NCBI GenBank assembly: GCA_050693035.1
Contig: JBOGWB010000049.1
Span: forward strand, 1-54,003
Origin: DASYVD01 sp050693035
GTDB taxonomy: Bacteria > Actinomycetota > UBA4738 > CALAEC01
Direction: 5' to 3'
Length of the DNA stretch: 54,003 nt
The notes beneath the pieces are model-generated. The model did not search any database and was not told the DNA's origin. It was given only the letters and a program-made list of their open reading frames with translations. The translations under genes were made by a program, and so were the position numbers. Positions 1 through 7,698 of this stretch are shown one piece after another; position 1 is the first letter of the stretch, and each line of letters starts with the position of its first letter.

Positions 1-2058
1 GGGGAGGACGGCCGGGTCGAGCGGTTCCTGGAGAAGCCCGGCTGGGGCGAGGTGTTCAGCGACACCATCAACACCGGCATCTACGTGGTCGAGCCCGAGG
101 TGCTGGCCCACATCCCGGCGGGGGAGGAGTTCGATTTCTCGAAGGACCTGTTTCCCCTGCTTCTGGAGAAGGGGCTTCCCATGTACGGCTTCGTGGCCGA
201 TGGGTACTGGACGGACGTGGGGAACCTCGACGCCTACCTCACCGTCCACCGCGACATCCTCGACCGGAAGGTGCGGGTGAGCCTTCCGGGGTTCGAGATG
301 AGCGGGAACGTCTGGCTCGGGGAGGGTTCGGAGGTCGACCCTGAGGCGAACCTTCAGGGCCCTCTCTACGTGGGGGAGAACTCGAGGGTAGAGGCGGGAG
401 CGACGGTCCGGGAGTACTCCGTGCTGGGCAAGGGTGTGGTGGTCAAGAGCGGGTCGTTCGTGCACCGGGCCATCGTCCACGACAACGCCTACGTGGGGTC
501 GGCGGCCTCCCTGCGAGGGTGTGTCCTGGGGAAGAACTCCGACGTCAAGCACGGGGCCCGGCTGGAAGAGGGGGTGGTGGTGGCGGATCAGTGCCACGTG
601 GGAGAGGGAGCCGTCCTTAACCCTCACGTAAAGGTTTACCCATTCAAGATGGTGGACCCCGGAGCCCTGGTCCAGAACAGCATCGTGTGGGAGACCCGAG
701 GGGCCCGGAGCCTGTTCGGGGAACGGGGAGTGGCCGGCCTGGTGAACATCGACATCACCCCCGAAGTGGCGTTGCGACTGGCCCTGGCGTTCGGGGGGAC
801 CCTCGCCAAGCGATCGGTGGTCACCGCAGGCAGGGACCCCACGCGAACGGCCCGGATGGTGAAGCGGGCCATGGTGGTGGGGCTGGGCGCGTCCGGGGTC
901 CACTGCCACGACCTCGAGGTGGCCCCGGTCCCCCTGACCCGCTTCTACGCCCGGTCCACCCGAGCGGTGGGGGGGATCGCCGTGCGCACCGCCCCCTTCG
1001 ACCCTCAGTCGGTGGAGATCGTGTTCTTCGACCAGCGGGGGATCGACATCGACCCCGGAACCCAGCGCAAGGTGGAGCGGTCCTTCTACCGGGACGACCT
1101 GCGGCGGGCCTTCCATCACGAGATCGGGGAGCTCATCTTCCCGGCTCGAGGAAGGGAGTACTACCTGGAGGGCATCCACGATGCGGTGGACGCCCAGGCG
1201 CTGCGGGAGGCACGCCCCAAGCTGGTCGTGGACTATGGGTTCGGGGGGACCGTTTTGACCGGGCCCGTCGTGTTCGGCCGGCTCGGCGTGGACGTCCTCG
1301 CGGTCAACGCGGTCCTGGACGAGGACAGAGTGATCTCCACGCGGGAGGAGGCCGACGCGATGCTCGAGCACCTCTCCGCGCTGGTGCGGTCGAGTGGAGC
1401 GGACCTGGGAGGGGTCATCGATCCCGCGGGGGAGCGGATCCGGCTGGTGGATGGCCGGGGCCGGGTGGTACCCCCGGAGGTCGCGCTGCTGGCCTTCGTC
1501 GAGCTGGTGGCTCGGGTGACCGAGAGACCGCGGGTGGCGGTTCCGGTGGCCACCTCCAGGGTCGTGGAGGACCTGGTGAAGAGCCGGGGCGGGGAGGTCG
1601 AGTGGACCCGTCTGTCGCCGGCCGCCCTCTCCGCCGCCAGTGACCGGGACGGGGTGTCGTTCGCCGGCGGCGGGGGAGGCGGGTACATCTTCCCGGAGTT
1701 CCTGCCGGCCTTCGACGGGGTGATGAGCCTGGCCAAGCTGCTCGAGCTCCTGTCCCGGGCGGGGACCACGCTCGAGGAGGTCGTGGAAAGCCTGCCCCCC
1801 ACCCACGTGGCGGCGACGGAGATCCCGATGCCCTGGGAGTCCATGGGCACGGTCATGCGCCGCCTGGTCGAACGGCTGGACGGCGATCGTACGGTGACCA
1901 TCGAGGGCGTCAAGGCTTTCCGCGGCCGAGACTGGGCCCTGGTCGTCCCGCACCCACAGGAACCGCTGGTCCGGGTGTGGGCCGAGGCGGGGGACCCGGC
2001 CGCGGCGGAGTCGTTGGCGGCCGAGTTCGCCGCGCTCGTCGAGGAGCTGCGGGGGTAA
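1..2058 (+). CDS. NDP-sugar pyrophosphorylase fused to a degenerate phosphomannomutase domain (5' truncated)
   Basis: The gene enters from outside the window; frame 1 is open from base 1, and its first residues (GEDGRVERFLEKPGWGEVF) are the conserved end of a sugar-1-phosphate nucleotidyltransferase domain. A left-handed beta-helix of hexapeptide repeats follows (about nt 290-660), then a region laid out like an alpha-D-phosphohexomutase. The family would make GDP-mannose or a related NDP-sugar in the cytosol. Every mutase catalytic motif is changed: the phosphoserine loop TASHNP reads RTAPFDP (about nt 985-1002), the metal loop DGDADR reads DPAGER (about nt 1420-1437), and the sugar loop GEESGH is replaced by a glycine run (about nt 1660-1685). 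I infer an active nucleotidyltransferase with a non-catalytic mutase-like tail. The GTG at 52 is internal, not the start. The exact NDP-sugar cannot be told because the catalytic core lies upstream of the window. Confidence 0.85.
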   Translation, partial: GEDGRVERFLEKPGWGEVFSDTINTGIYVVEPEVLAHIPAGEEFDFSKDLFPLLLEKGLPMYGFVADGYWTDVGNLDAYLTVHRDILDRKVRVSLPGFEMSGNVWLGEGSEVDPEANLQGPLYVGENSRVEAGATVREYSVLGKGVVVKSGSFVHRAIVHDNAYVGSAASLRGCVLGKNSDVKHGARLEEGVVVADQCHVGEGAVLNPHVKVYPFKMVDPGALVQNSIVWETRGARSLFGERGVAGLVNIDITPEVALRLALAFGGTLAKRSVVTAGRDPTRTARMVKRAMVVGLGASGVHCHDLEVAPVPLTRFYARSTRAVGGIAVRTAPFDPQSVEIVFFDQRGIDIDPGTQRKVERSFYRDDLRRAFHHEIGELIFPARGREYYLEGIHDAVDAQALREARPKLVVDYGFGGTVLTGPVVFGRLGVDVLAVNAVLDEDRVISTREEADAMLEHLSALVRSSGADLGGVIDPAGERIRLVDGRGRVVPPEVALLAFVELVARVTERPRVAVPVATSRVVEDLVKSRGGEVEWTRLSPAALSAASDRDGVSFAGGGGGGYIFPEFLPAFDGVMSLAKLLELLSRAGTTLEEVVESLPPTHVAATEIPMPWESMGTVMRRLVERLDGDRTVTIEGVKAFRGRDWALVVPHPQEPLVRVWAEAGDPAAAESLAAEFAALVEELRG

Positions 2059-2060
2059 GC

Positions 2061-2789
2061 GTGTCCGGGCGGTCCTCGCCCCTCGGGTTCTCCATCGTGC
2101 TGCTCGTGCTGGGCTTCCTCGTGTCGACGGGATTCGTCCAGGAGCGCCTCCGAGAGAGCCAGAACCCCACCCGCCGCCACGAGCTCGAAGCCCTCGTTCG
2201 GGAGCGTCGGACCGACGTCGGCGAGCTGGCGGCCGAGGTCGCCGAGCTCTCGGGCCGGCTCTCAGCGATCCAGAGTCGTTTGGCCCTCGGTTCCTCGCGG
2301 GTGCGGGACATCGCGGACCAGGCGGAGAGGCTCCGGGCCGCCGCGGGCGTCACCGGGGCCAGGGGCCCCGGTGTCGTGGTGGAGCTCGCCGACAGCCCCC
2401 GGGCCCCCTCCACGCAAGGGGAGGCGGCGGACCTCAGGATCCAGGACGTCGATCTCCAGCTGGTGGTGAACACCCTGTGGCGAGCGGGCGCAGAGGCCGT
2501 GGCGGTGAACGGGCGCCGGGTCGTGTCCACGACCGCGATCCGCCAGGCGGGGGGGACCATCCTCGTCAACTACCGGGCCGTCACATCGCCGTACCGGGTC
2601 GTGGCCATCGGAGGCGCGGAGGCCCTACACGACCACGTGACCCGCTCCGAGCTGGCAGACCGGTTCGGGGTATGGACGGAGGTGTACGGTCTTCGCTTCT
2701 CCGTGGAGCGGGTCGGCGAGACGTCCGTACCCGGGTTGCGCGGCGTTCCCGCGTTCCGGTGGGCCCGGCCGGTGAAGACGGCAGGATGA
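2061..2789 (+). CDS. DUF881 membrane-anchored protein (first copy)
   Basis: About 242 aa. It has a short N-terminus, one membrane segment (about residues 8-26), a periplasm-side coiled coil rich in Glu, Arg and Leu (about 30-95), then the DUF881 alpha/beta domain with the typical GPGVVVEL and NTLWRAGAEAVAVNGRRV stretches. The start is GTG 2061, two bases after the preceding stop; it places the membrane segment near the N-terminus, whereas a longer reading from 1977 adds a Gly/Arg-rich stretch that looks like out-of-frame sequence. DUF881 proteins (Bacillus YlxW/YlxX, M. tuberculosis Rv1823 and Rv1825) sit next to sbp and cell-division or cell-wall genes, and no enzymatic activity is established for them. 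Here the gene forms a DUF881-sbp-DUF881 trio, as in mycobacteria. I infer a structural role at the division site or envelope. Confidence 0.85.
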   Translation: MSGRSSPLGFSIVLLVLGFLVSTGFVQERLRESQNPTRRHELEALVRERRTDVGELAAEVAELSGRLSAIQSRLALGSSRVRDIADQAERLRAAAGVTGARGPGVVVELADSPRAPSTQGEAADLRIQDVDLQLVVNTLWRAGAEAVAVNGRRVVSTTAIRQAGGTILVNYRAVTSPYRVVAIGGAEALHDHVTRSELADRFGVWTEVYGLRFSVERVGETSVPGLRGVPAFRWARPVKTAG

Positions 2790-2829
2790 GGCCGGCCCGG
2801 GGAGCGCAGGGGACTGAAGGAGTGCCGCG

Positions 2830-3162
2830 GTGATCGCGCTCCTCTCTCTCCTGGTGGGGATCGCGGCGGGCCTCTTCTTCCAGCCGACGCTTCCTCCCGT
2901 GGTGGCGCCGTATCTTCCGGTGATCGTGGTGGCGGCCCTCGACACCGTTCTCGAGGGGACGCGGACCCGCCTGGAGGGTGGGTACCACGAGGGCGAGTTC
3001 ATCGCGGCGTTCCTGGCCAACTCCGCCCTGGCGGCGTTCGTGGTCTGGGTGGGCGACCGGCTGGGGACGCCGGATCTGACGATCGGGGTCATCATCGTGT
3101 TCGGGGTCCGCATGTTCAACAGCCTCGCCGCCATCCGGCGACACATCTTCCGGGGACCATGA
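2830..3162 (+). CDS. sbp: Small basic protein, Sbp family (DUF1290)
   Basis: 110 aa starting at GTG 2830. It has three hydrophobic segments (about residues 2-16, 22-40 and 58-75, with a further one near 85-97), plus the family features LPVIVVAALDTVLEGTRTRL and FGVRMFNSLAAIRRHIF. The family matches Bacillus subtilis Sbp and M. tuberculosis Rv1824, integral membrane proteins always found beside DUF881 genes and often near ftsA/ftsZ. Their biochemical role is unknown. The gene lies 40 nt after the first DUF881 gene and about 50 nt before the second, on the same strand, so co-transcription is likely. The family assignment is firm; the function is not. Confidence 0.85.
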   Translation: MIALLSLLVGIAAGLFFQPTLPPVVAPYLPVIVVAALDTVLEGTRTRLEGGYHEGEFIAAFLANSALAAFVVWVGDRLGTPDLTIGVIIVFGVRMFNSLAAIRRHIFRGP

Positions 3163-3213
3163 CCGGGACGGTTGACCGGCCGGCCCGCCGCGCCTCGCGA
3201 GGAGGGGCCTGAG

Positions 3214-3957
3214 GTGGACTGGGGCGACGCACCGCTGCGGACACGGGAGCTCCGCGGCCCCACCATGCGCCCGCCGAGCCGACTGCAAACGCGCATCGCC
3301 CTCGTCCTGGTGGCGGCGGCCGTCGGATTCCTGGTCGGTGTGCAGGTCCGAAACAGTGGGGAGACATCGAGCCGGCTCGCCGCGGAGAGCCCCGAGGATC
3401 TCACTCGCATCCTCGCGGACCTGAACGGGGAAGCCGACCGGTTGGCTCGAGAGGTGTCCGACCTTCAGGTGAGGCTGGTGAGGTACCGGACGTCCGCCGA
3501 GCAGGATGATCTGCTCTTGGAAGACGCCCGCAAGACTCTGGCCGATCTTCGGGTTCTGTCGGGCACGGTTCCCGTGCGCGGGTCGGGGGTCGTCGTGCTG
3601 ATCGCGGACCCCGGCCGGAGGGTCACATGGGAGCTCCTCCTCGACCTCGTCCAAGAGTTGCGAGACGCCGGCGCGGAGGCGATCGCCATCAACGACCACC
3701 GGGTCGTGGCGTCGACGTGGTTCGGACCCGCTGCGTCGGGGGTGGCGGTGGACGGTGAGCGGCTGGAGCCTCCGTACGAGGTGAAGGCGGTCGGCCCGGC
3801 GGAGGCGATCTCCGAGGCGCTGGGGATACCCGGCGGCCCGGTGGCGGTCATCAGCGCGCAGGAGGAGGTGAGCCTCGACGTCGTCGGGGCGGGCAGGCTT
3901 CTCCTGCCCGCCTTGCGGCGGGAGATCGCGTTCCGATACGCTCGCCCGGCTCCGTGA
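3214..3957 (+). CDS. DUF881 membrane-anchored protein (second copy)
   Basis: About 247 aa. One membrane segment (about residues 26-46) is followed by a coiled coil (about 60-110) and the DUF881 domain with VRGSGVVVLIADPG and ELRDAGAEAIAINDHRVV. GTG 3214 is chosen because GAGGAGGGG lies 6 nt upstream; ATG 3265 is also possible and would put the membrane segment right at the N-terminus. TTG 3172 is further upstream and less likely. The protein is a divergent paralogue of the DUF881 product at 2061-2789. Two copies flanking sbp are also found in M. tuberculosis (Rv1823, Rv1825). I infer that the two DUF881 proteins and Sbp act together in the membrane. Confidence 0.85.
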   Translation: MDWGDAPLRTRELRGPTMRPPSRLQTRIALVLVAAAVGFLVGVQVRNSGETSSRLAAESPEDLTRILADLNGEADRLAREVSDLQVRLVRYRTSAEQDDLLLEDARKTLADLRVLSGTVPVRGSGVVVLIADPGRRVTWELLLDLVQELRDAGAEAIAINDHRVVASTWFGPAASGVAVDGERLEPPYEVKAVGPAEAISEALGIPGGPVAVISAQEEVSLDVVGAGRLLLPALRREIAFRYARPAP

Positions 3958-4002
3958 GCCGTCCACACCGGATCGAATGGGCGGCCGCTCTTGGGAGGAT
4001 GG

Positions 4003-4404
4003 ATGGAGTATCCGAGTGACCTGAAGTACACCCGTGAGCACGAGTGGGTGGCACCGGAAGAGGGCCGCCGCGTGAGAGTGGGCATCACGGACTACGCGCA
4101 GGATGCCTTGGGCGACGTCGTGTACGTGAACCTTCCGGACGAGGGAACCGAAGTCCGCGCGGGGGAGGCCCTCGGCGAAGTCGAGTCGACGAAGTCGGTC
4201 TCGGACATCTTCAGCCCTGTCTCCGGAAGCATCGTCGGGCGGAACGAAACCCTGGTCGATTCACCCGAGCTGGTGAATCAGGAACCCTACGGCGAAGGCT
4301 GGATGGTCGTGATCGAGATGGCCGACCCGGAGGAGCTCGACGACCTCCTCGACGCCGACGAGTACCGGCGCATCGCGGAGTCGGGGCCGGAAGAAGAGGG
4401 CTAG
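4003..4404 (+). CDS. gcvH: Glycine cleavage system H protein
   Basis: 133 aa. It is the lipoyl carrier that shuttles the aminomethyl group between the P, T and L proteins of glycine cleavage. The sequence has the family start (LKYTREHEWV), the central GITDYAQDALGDVVYVNLP, and the lipoylation site EVESTKSVSDI with the target lysine at residue 64. ATG 4003 is chosen over TTG 3991 because GGGAGG ends 4 nt before it and because the family begins a few residues before LKYT. The order DUF881-sbp-DUF881-gcvH-garA is the same as M. tuberculosis Rv1823-Rv1827. The P-protein genes lie about 5 kb downstream on the same strand; the T protein is not in this cluster. Confidence 0.95.
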   Translation: MEYPSDLKYTREHEWVAPEEGRRVRVGITDYAQDALGDVVYVNLPDEGTEVRAGEALGEVESTKSVSDIFSPVSGSIVGRNETLVDSPELVNQEPYGEGWMVVIEMADPEELDDLLDADEYRRIAESGPEEEG

Positions 4405-4490
4405 AACCCTCGACTCTCCATCCACCGGAAGGCTCAACGTTCGATGAGGGCTATCCGCAACGCCTCCTCTACCTGAGGGTTCGCTGCACG

Positions 4491-4518
4491 TTGACCACCT
4501 CGCTATCCTGGGTATAGA
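4491..4518 (+). promoter_or_regulatory. Sigma-70-type promoter for the garA-like gene
   Basis: TTGACC (4491-4496), a 16-nt spacer, then TATAGA (4513-4518), placed in the 173-nt gap between gcvH and the FHA gene. Transcription would begin near 4525, giving a leader of about 50 nt before GTG 4578. This suggests that the GarA-like gene and the regulators after it can be transcribed separately from gcvH. Confidence 0.6.
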
Positions 4519-4577
4519 GTCCGCCCCTGCGGGAACTCTCGACCTTGGGGCGAGCCTTACCTCGAGGGGAGGCCGAC

Positions 4578-5045
4578 GTGAAGTGCGCCAACTGTGGGAA
4601 CAGGAATCCCGCCACTGCCAAGTTCTGCTCCAACTGTGGGACTCCGCTACAGGATGAGACGACCCTCGGCCTCACCCCGACGGAGATCGAGGATGAGACT
4701 GGAGAGGAGGTTTACCTTCCGCTCGACGAGCTCGAGGAGGGTCAAGGTCTCCTCGTGGTCAAACGGGGTCCGAACGCCGGGTCGAAGTTCCTGATCGACA
4801 AGGACGTCACCACCGCCGGTCGCCACCCCGAGAGCGACATCTTCCTCGACGACATCACGGTTTCCCGGCGACACGCCGAGATCCGCCGGAAGGATGCCAA
4901 GTTCTACATCCACGACCTGGGAAGCCTGAACGGTACCTACGTCAACCGCGAGAGCGTGGAGAGTACTCAGCTGGCCAACGGCGACGAGCTCCAGATCGGG
5001 AAGTTCAAGCTCGTGTTCTTCACCCTGCCCGCGTCGGGGGAGTGA
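4578..5045 (+). CDS. garA: GarA/OdhI-type FHA regulator with N-terminal zinc ribbon
   Basis: 155 aa. Residues 1-25 form a zinc ribbon (CANC at 3-6, CSNC at 17-20), absent from mycobacterial GarA. Residues 26-31 (DETTLG) match the ETT motif whose threonines are phosphorylated by Ser/Thr kinases in GarA and OdhI; here these are T28 and T29. The FHA domain follows with LLVVKRGPNAGS, GRHPESDIFLDD, SRRHAEI and GSLNGTYVN. In the known family, unphosphorylated GarA inhibits 2-oxoglutarate dehydrogenase and NAD-glutamate dehydrogenase; phosphorylation makes it bind itself and releases them. Start GTG 4578 has GAGGGGAGG 5 nt upstream. Position between gcvH and the ftsR-like gene matches Rv1827. Targets in this organism are inferred. 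Confidence 0.9.
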   Translation: MKCANCGNRNPATAKFCSNCGTPLQDETTLGLTPTEIEDETGEEVYLPLDELEEGQGLLVVKRGPNAGSKFLIDKDVTTAGRHPESDIFLDDITVSRRHAEIRRKDAKFYIHDLGSLNGTYVNRESVESTQLANGDELQIGKFKLVFFTLPASGE

Positions 5046-5049
5046 CCGG

Positions 5050-5742
5050 GTGGCCCGCGACTACCTCTCGATCGGCGAGGTCCTCATCAACCTCAAGCCC
5101 GAGTTTCCCGACGTCACCATCTCCAAGATCCGGTTCTTGGAGAGCGAGGGTCTGATCGCACCCGAGCGCACCTCCTCTGGCTACCGGAAGTTCTACGAGC
5201 AGGACGTCGACCGCCTGCGGAGGATCCTGAAGTTGCAGCGGGACGAGTATCTGCCTCTGAAGGTGATCAGAGATCGGCTCGACAGCGGAGGCGATGGAGC
5301 GGGTCCGGCTCGTCCGGCGGTGGTCGACATCACGGACGACGACGTCGTGCAGCCGGCCACCGACTTGCAGATGTCCGGCGCTGAGCTGGCCACCGCCACC
5401 GGTCTGGACATCAAGGTGGTCGAGGATCTGGAAGGCTACGGTCTGCTTCGCCCCCGCCGGGACGGCGAAGCGAAGTTCTACACGGGCCACGATCTCGTCG
5501 TGCTCCGGATCGTCAAGGACATCTTCAAGTACGGCGTCGAGCCGCGCCACCTCACGATGTACCGGCACTTCGCGGACCGGGAGGCGGCATTCTTCCAGGC
5601 GATCATCCTGCCGGTGCTCCGGCAGCGGAACCCGGATGCTCGCCGGACCGCGGCGGAGTCGCTCACCGATCTGTCGCGGATCGCCCGCAAGCTGAAGTCC
5701 GCGTTGCTTCGCTCCAACCTCCGCGACTATCTGAGCGCGTAG
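5050..5742 (+). CDS. ftsR: MerR-family regulator FtsR (Rv1828 type)
   Basis: 230 aa, from GTG 5050, only 4 nt after the garA stop. The N-terminal MerR winged helix (about residues 4-75) has LSIGEVLINLKPEFPDVTISKIRFLESEGL-type sequence and a SGYRKFY wing. A second MerR-like segment follows at about 100-150 (MSGAELATATGLDIKVVEDLEGYGLL), then a C-terminal helical part. This two-part layout is that of M. tuberculosis Rv1828 and Corynebacterium FtsR, the latter described as an activator of ftsZ. Synteny with garA supports the assignment. No effector-binding cysteine cluster is visible. The target in this organism is inferred; ftsZ is not in the window. Confidence 0.85.
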   Translation: MARDYLSIGEVLINLKPEFPDVTISKIRFLESEGLIAPERTSSGYRKFYEQDVDRLRRILKLQRDEYLPLKVIRDRLDSGGDGAGPARPAVVDITDDDVVQPATDLQMSGAELATATGLDIKVVEDLEGYGLLRPRRDGEAKFYTGHDLVVLRIVKDIFKYGVEPRHLTMYRHFADREAAFFQAIILPVLRQRNPDARRTAAESLTDLSRIARKLKSALLRSNLRDYLSA

Positions 5743-5748
5743 CCGCGT

Positions 5749-5754
5749 TATCCT
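5749..5754 (+). promoter_or_regulatory. -10 box of a putative leaderless carboxypeptidase promoter
   Basis: TATCCT ends 7 nt before GTG 5762 and there is no Shine-Dalgarno sequence. The transcript would therefore start at or next to the start codon. No clear -35 box is visible. Confidence 0.4.
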
Positions 5755-5761
5755 TCGCCCC

Positions 5762-7015
5762 GTGCGCCGCTCCTTCCTCACCGTCGCCCTCGTCTCCCTC
5801 GCGTCGTCGGCCATCTTGTTCGGAGCGCCCCTCACATCGGGGGGCAGGGTCTGGCCGCAGACGGGCCCCCCACCGACGCCGGTGCCCCCGTTCGGATCGC
5901 CGTCGCCCTATCCGACCGCACTCCGGACCCCAGAGACGCCGGAGCTCGAACCGGTGCTCTCCTCGCCGTCCGGAGCCCTCGTGGACCTCGACTCCGGCCG
6001 CGTGCTCTACGCCACGGGGTCTTCGATCCGCCGGCCCATCGCCAGCACCACGAAGATCATGACGGCGCTCCTCGTGCTGAACTCCGCCGACATGCGCGAG
6101 GTCGTGACGGTGAGCCCGCTCGCTGCGGCCCAGGGCGGTGCGTCACTGGGCCTGGTGAGCGAGGAGCGGATCCGGGTCCGCGACCTGATGTTCGCGCTGA
6201 TGCTCCAGTCCTCCAACGACGCCGCCGTGGCGCTCGCCGAGCACGTGGCCGGGAGCGTCGACGCCTTCGTCGAGCGGATGAACCGTCGCGCCAGAGCGAT
6301 GGGTCTGCGCGACACGCGGTTCCGCAGTCCGAACGGGCTCGACGACCGGGGCTACTCGACGGCGCTCGACCTCTCGCGCATCACGGTTCGGGCCGTGCGC
6401 AACCCGGCCTTGGCTCGGATCGCGAGGACGAAGTTCCATTCGGTGCCCTCGCCCGGCGGAGAGACGCGGCGGCTCCAGAACAGGAACGCGCTCCTGTGGC
6501 TGTACCCCGGAGCGTTCGGTGTCAAATCGGGGTTCACGAGCGCGGCGGGATCGTGCCTCGTCGCCGCGGCCGAACGCGACGGGCTGCGGCTCGTGAGCGT
6601 CGTGCTGGGCGCGCCGGCGGAGGCGTTCTCCGATGCGGCGACATTGCTCGACTGGGGCTTCACGACGTTCGAGCTCCGACGGGTGGTGATCGAGGGGGAG
6701 CGGTTCGATCCCGTGCGGATAGGTGGGAGCGAGGTCGCACCGGAGGCTGCAGCCACGCTAAAGGTGATGGTGCGCCGCGACGCGGAGGTGACACGGAGGG
6801 TGGCGCTGGATACGGAGCTCGCCCTGCCCATCGCCGAGGGGGAGCGGCTGGGTGAGCTCCTGGTGGCCTCCCGGGGCGGACGGGAACTGGGTCGGACGCC
6901 GCTGGTGAGCCCCGAGGCGGTTTCGTTCCCCCCGGCGGACTTGCCCTGGGCCCACCGGATGTGGGAACAGGCGTCCGTGTTCCTGGCGACGATGTTTCGC
7001 TCACTCCTCGGCTGA
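5762..7015 (+). CDS. D-alanyl-D-alanine carboxypeptidase (S11 family)
   Basis: 417 aa. A signal peptide (about residues 1-26) and a Pro-rich linker precede the penicillin-binding fold. The three catalytic motifs are intact: SxxK as STTK (S95, K98), SxN as SSN (150-152), and KTG as KSG (255-257). The enzyme removes the terminal D-Ala from peptidoglycan pentapeptides outside the membrane. After about residue 285 a beta-rich domain like that of PBP5 follows, and the C-terminus (from about 395) is an amphipathic or membrane-associating helix, as in DacA-type enzymes. GTG 5762 is chosen because of the -10 box 7 nt upstream. The gene and hpt are insertions relative to the M. tuberculosis order ftsR-bifunctional nuclease. 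Confidence 0.92.
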   Translation: MRRSFLTVALVSLASSAILFGAPLTSGGRVWPQTGPPPTPVPPFGSPSPYPTALRTPETPELEPVLSSPSGALVDLDSGRVLYATGSSIRRPIASTTKIMTALLVLNSADMREVVTVSPLAAAQGGASLGLVSEERIRVRDLMFALMLQSSNDAAVALAEHVAGSVDAFVERMNRRARAMGLRDTRFRSPNGLDDRGYSTALDLSRITVRAVRNPALARIARTKFHSVPSPGGETRRLQNRNALLWLYPGAFGVKSGFTSAAGSCLVAAAERDGLRLVSVVLGAPAEAFSDAATLLDWGFTTFELRRVVIEGERFDPVRIGGSEVAPEAAATLKVMVRRDAEVTRRVALDTELALPIAEGERLGELLVASRGGRELGRTPLVSPEAVSFPPADLPWAHRMWEQASVFLATMFRSLLG

Positions 7016-7025
7016 GCTCTGCTCC

Positions 7026-7031
7026 TATAAT
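7026..7031 (+). promoter_or_regulatory. -10 box (TATAAT) of a putative leaderless hpt promoter
   Basis: A perfect TATAAT ends 7 nt before GTG 7039. The GGAGGG that follows the GTG cannot serve an in-frame ATG, GTG or TTG, so a leaderless mRNA starting at the GTG is the best explanation. Confidence 0.55.
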
Positions 7032-7038
7032 CCGCTCG

Positions 7039-7617
7039 GTGGAGGGTCAAGTTAGTGTCCTGTACTCCGCGTCCGTGATCCAGACGCGGGTCCGGGAGCT
7101 GGGCGAAGCGATCCGGCGGGACTACGAGAGCCGCGAGCCCGTACTCGTTTCCGTGCTCAAGGGCGGGGCGATGTTCCTCGCGGACCTGTTCCGGGCCATC
7201 GCCGGACATGTTCGGATCGATTTCATGTCGATCTCACCCTATGGTCCCGGAGGCACGGGAGTGGTGAGGATCATGAAGGACCTCGAGCTCGACATCATGG
7301 GTCAGGACGTCATCGTGGTCGAGGACATCGTCGATACCGGGCTGACCCTCTCCTATCTGTTGTCCGTGCTCCAGGCGCGGCAGCCGGCGAGCCTTGCGGT
7401 GTGCACCTTGCTCGACAAGTCCGCCCGTCGGATCGCTCCCGTCGAGATCCGGTACAGGGGCTTCGACTGTCCCGACCGCTTCGTCGTGGGCTACGGGCTC
7501 GATTACGCGCAGCGGTACCGCAACCTGCCGTTCATCCTGTCCATCCCGGACCCCACGGCCCTGGCCGACGACCCCGGTCTCCTGCTGCCGTACCTCGATC
7601 GAGTGGGCCGAACCTGA
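7039..7617 (+). CDS. hpt: Hypoxanthine phosphoribosyltransferase
   Basis: 192 aa. The enzyme salvages hypoxanthine or guanine with PRPP to give IMP or GMP in the cytosol. The PRPP loop VIVVEDIVDTGLTL is clear (about residues 90-103). Other family features are VSVLKGGAMFLADL near residue 40, the DFMSISPYG flap, the base-binding lysine in TLLDKSARR, and PDRFVVGYGLDYAQRYRNLP at the end. GTG 7039 was chosen by the TATAAT box 7 nt upstream; an upstream reading from 6961 would overlap the carboxypeptidase gene. In many bacteria hpt neighbours tilS and ftsH; here it sits between a cell-wall gene and a nuclease gene. Confidence 0.93.
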   Translation: MEGQVSVLYSASVIQTRVRELGEAIRRDYESREPVLVSVLKGGAMFLADLFRAIAGHVRIDFMSISPYGPGGTGVVRIMKDLELDIMGQDVIVVEDIVDTGLTLSYLLSVLQARQPASLAVCTLLDKSARRIAPVEIRYRGFDCPDRFVVGYGLDYAQRYRNLPFILSIPDPTALADDPGLLLPYLDRVGRT

Positions 7618-7655
7618 GGCGCGAGCCGCAAGAGCCGTCCTTCCAGGCAGAACGG

Positions 7656-7684
7656 TTGCCGGAGTGTGGGGGAGCCGATACATT
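7656..7684 (+). promoter_or_regulatory. Promoter of the bifunctional nuclease gene
   Basis: TTGCCG (7656-7661), 17 nt, TACATT (7679-7684). Transcription would begin near 7691, only about 8 nt before ATG 7699, leaving no room for a Shine-Dalgarno sequence. Confidence 0.5.
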
Positions 7685-7698
7685 GTGAACGAACGCAC

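Noticed and set aside
2581..4041. 486-codon open frame on the minus strand across DUF881 and sbp
   Set aside because: Arg/Pro/His-rich low-complexity product with no domain; a high-GC shadow of three well-supported plus-strand genes.
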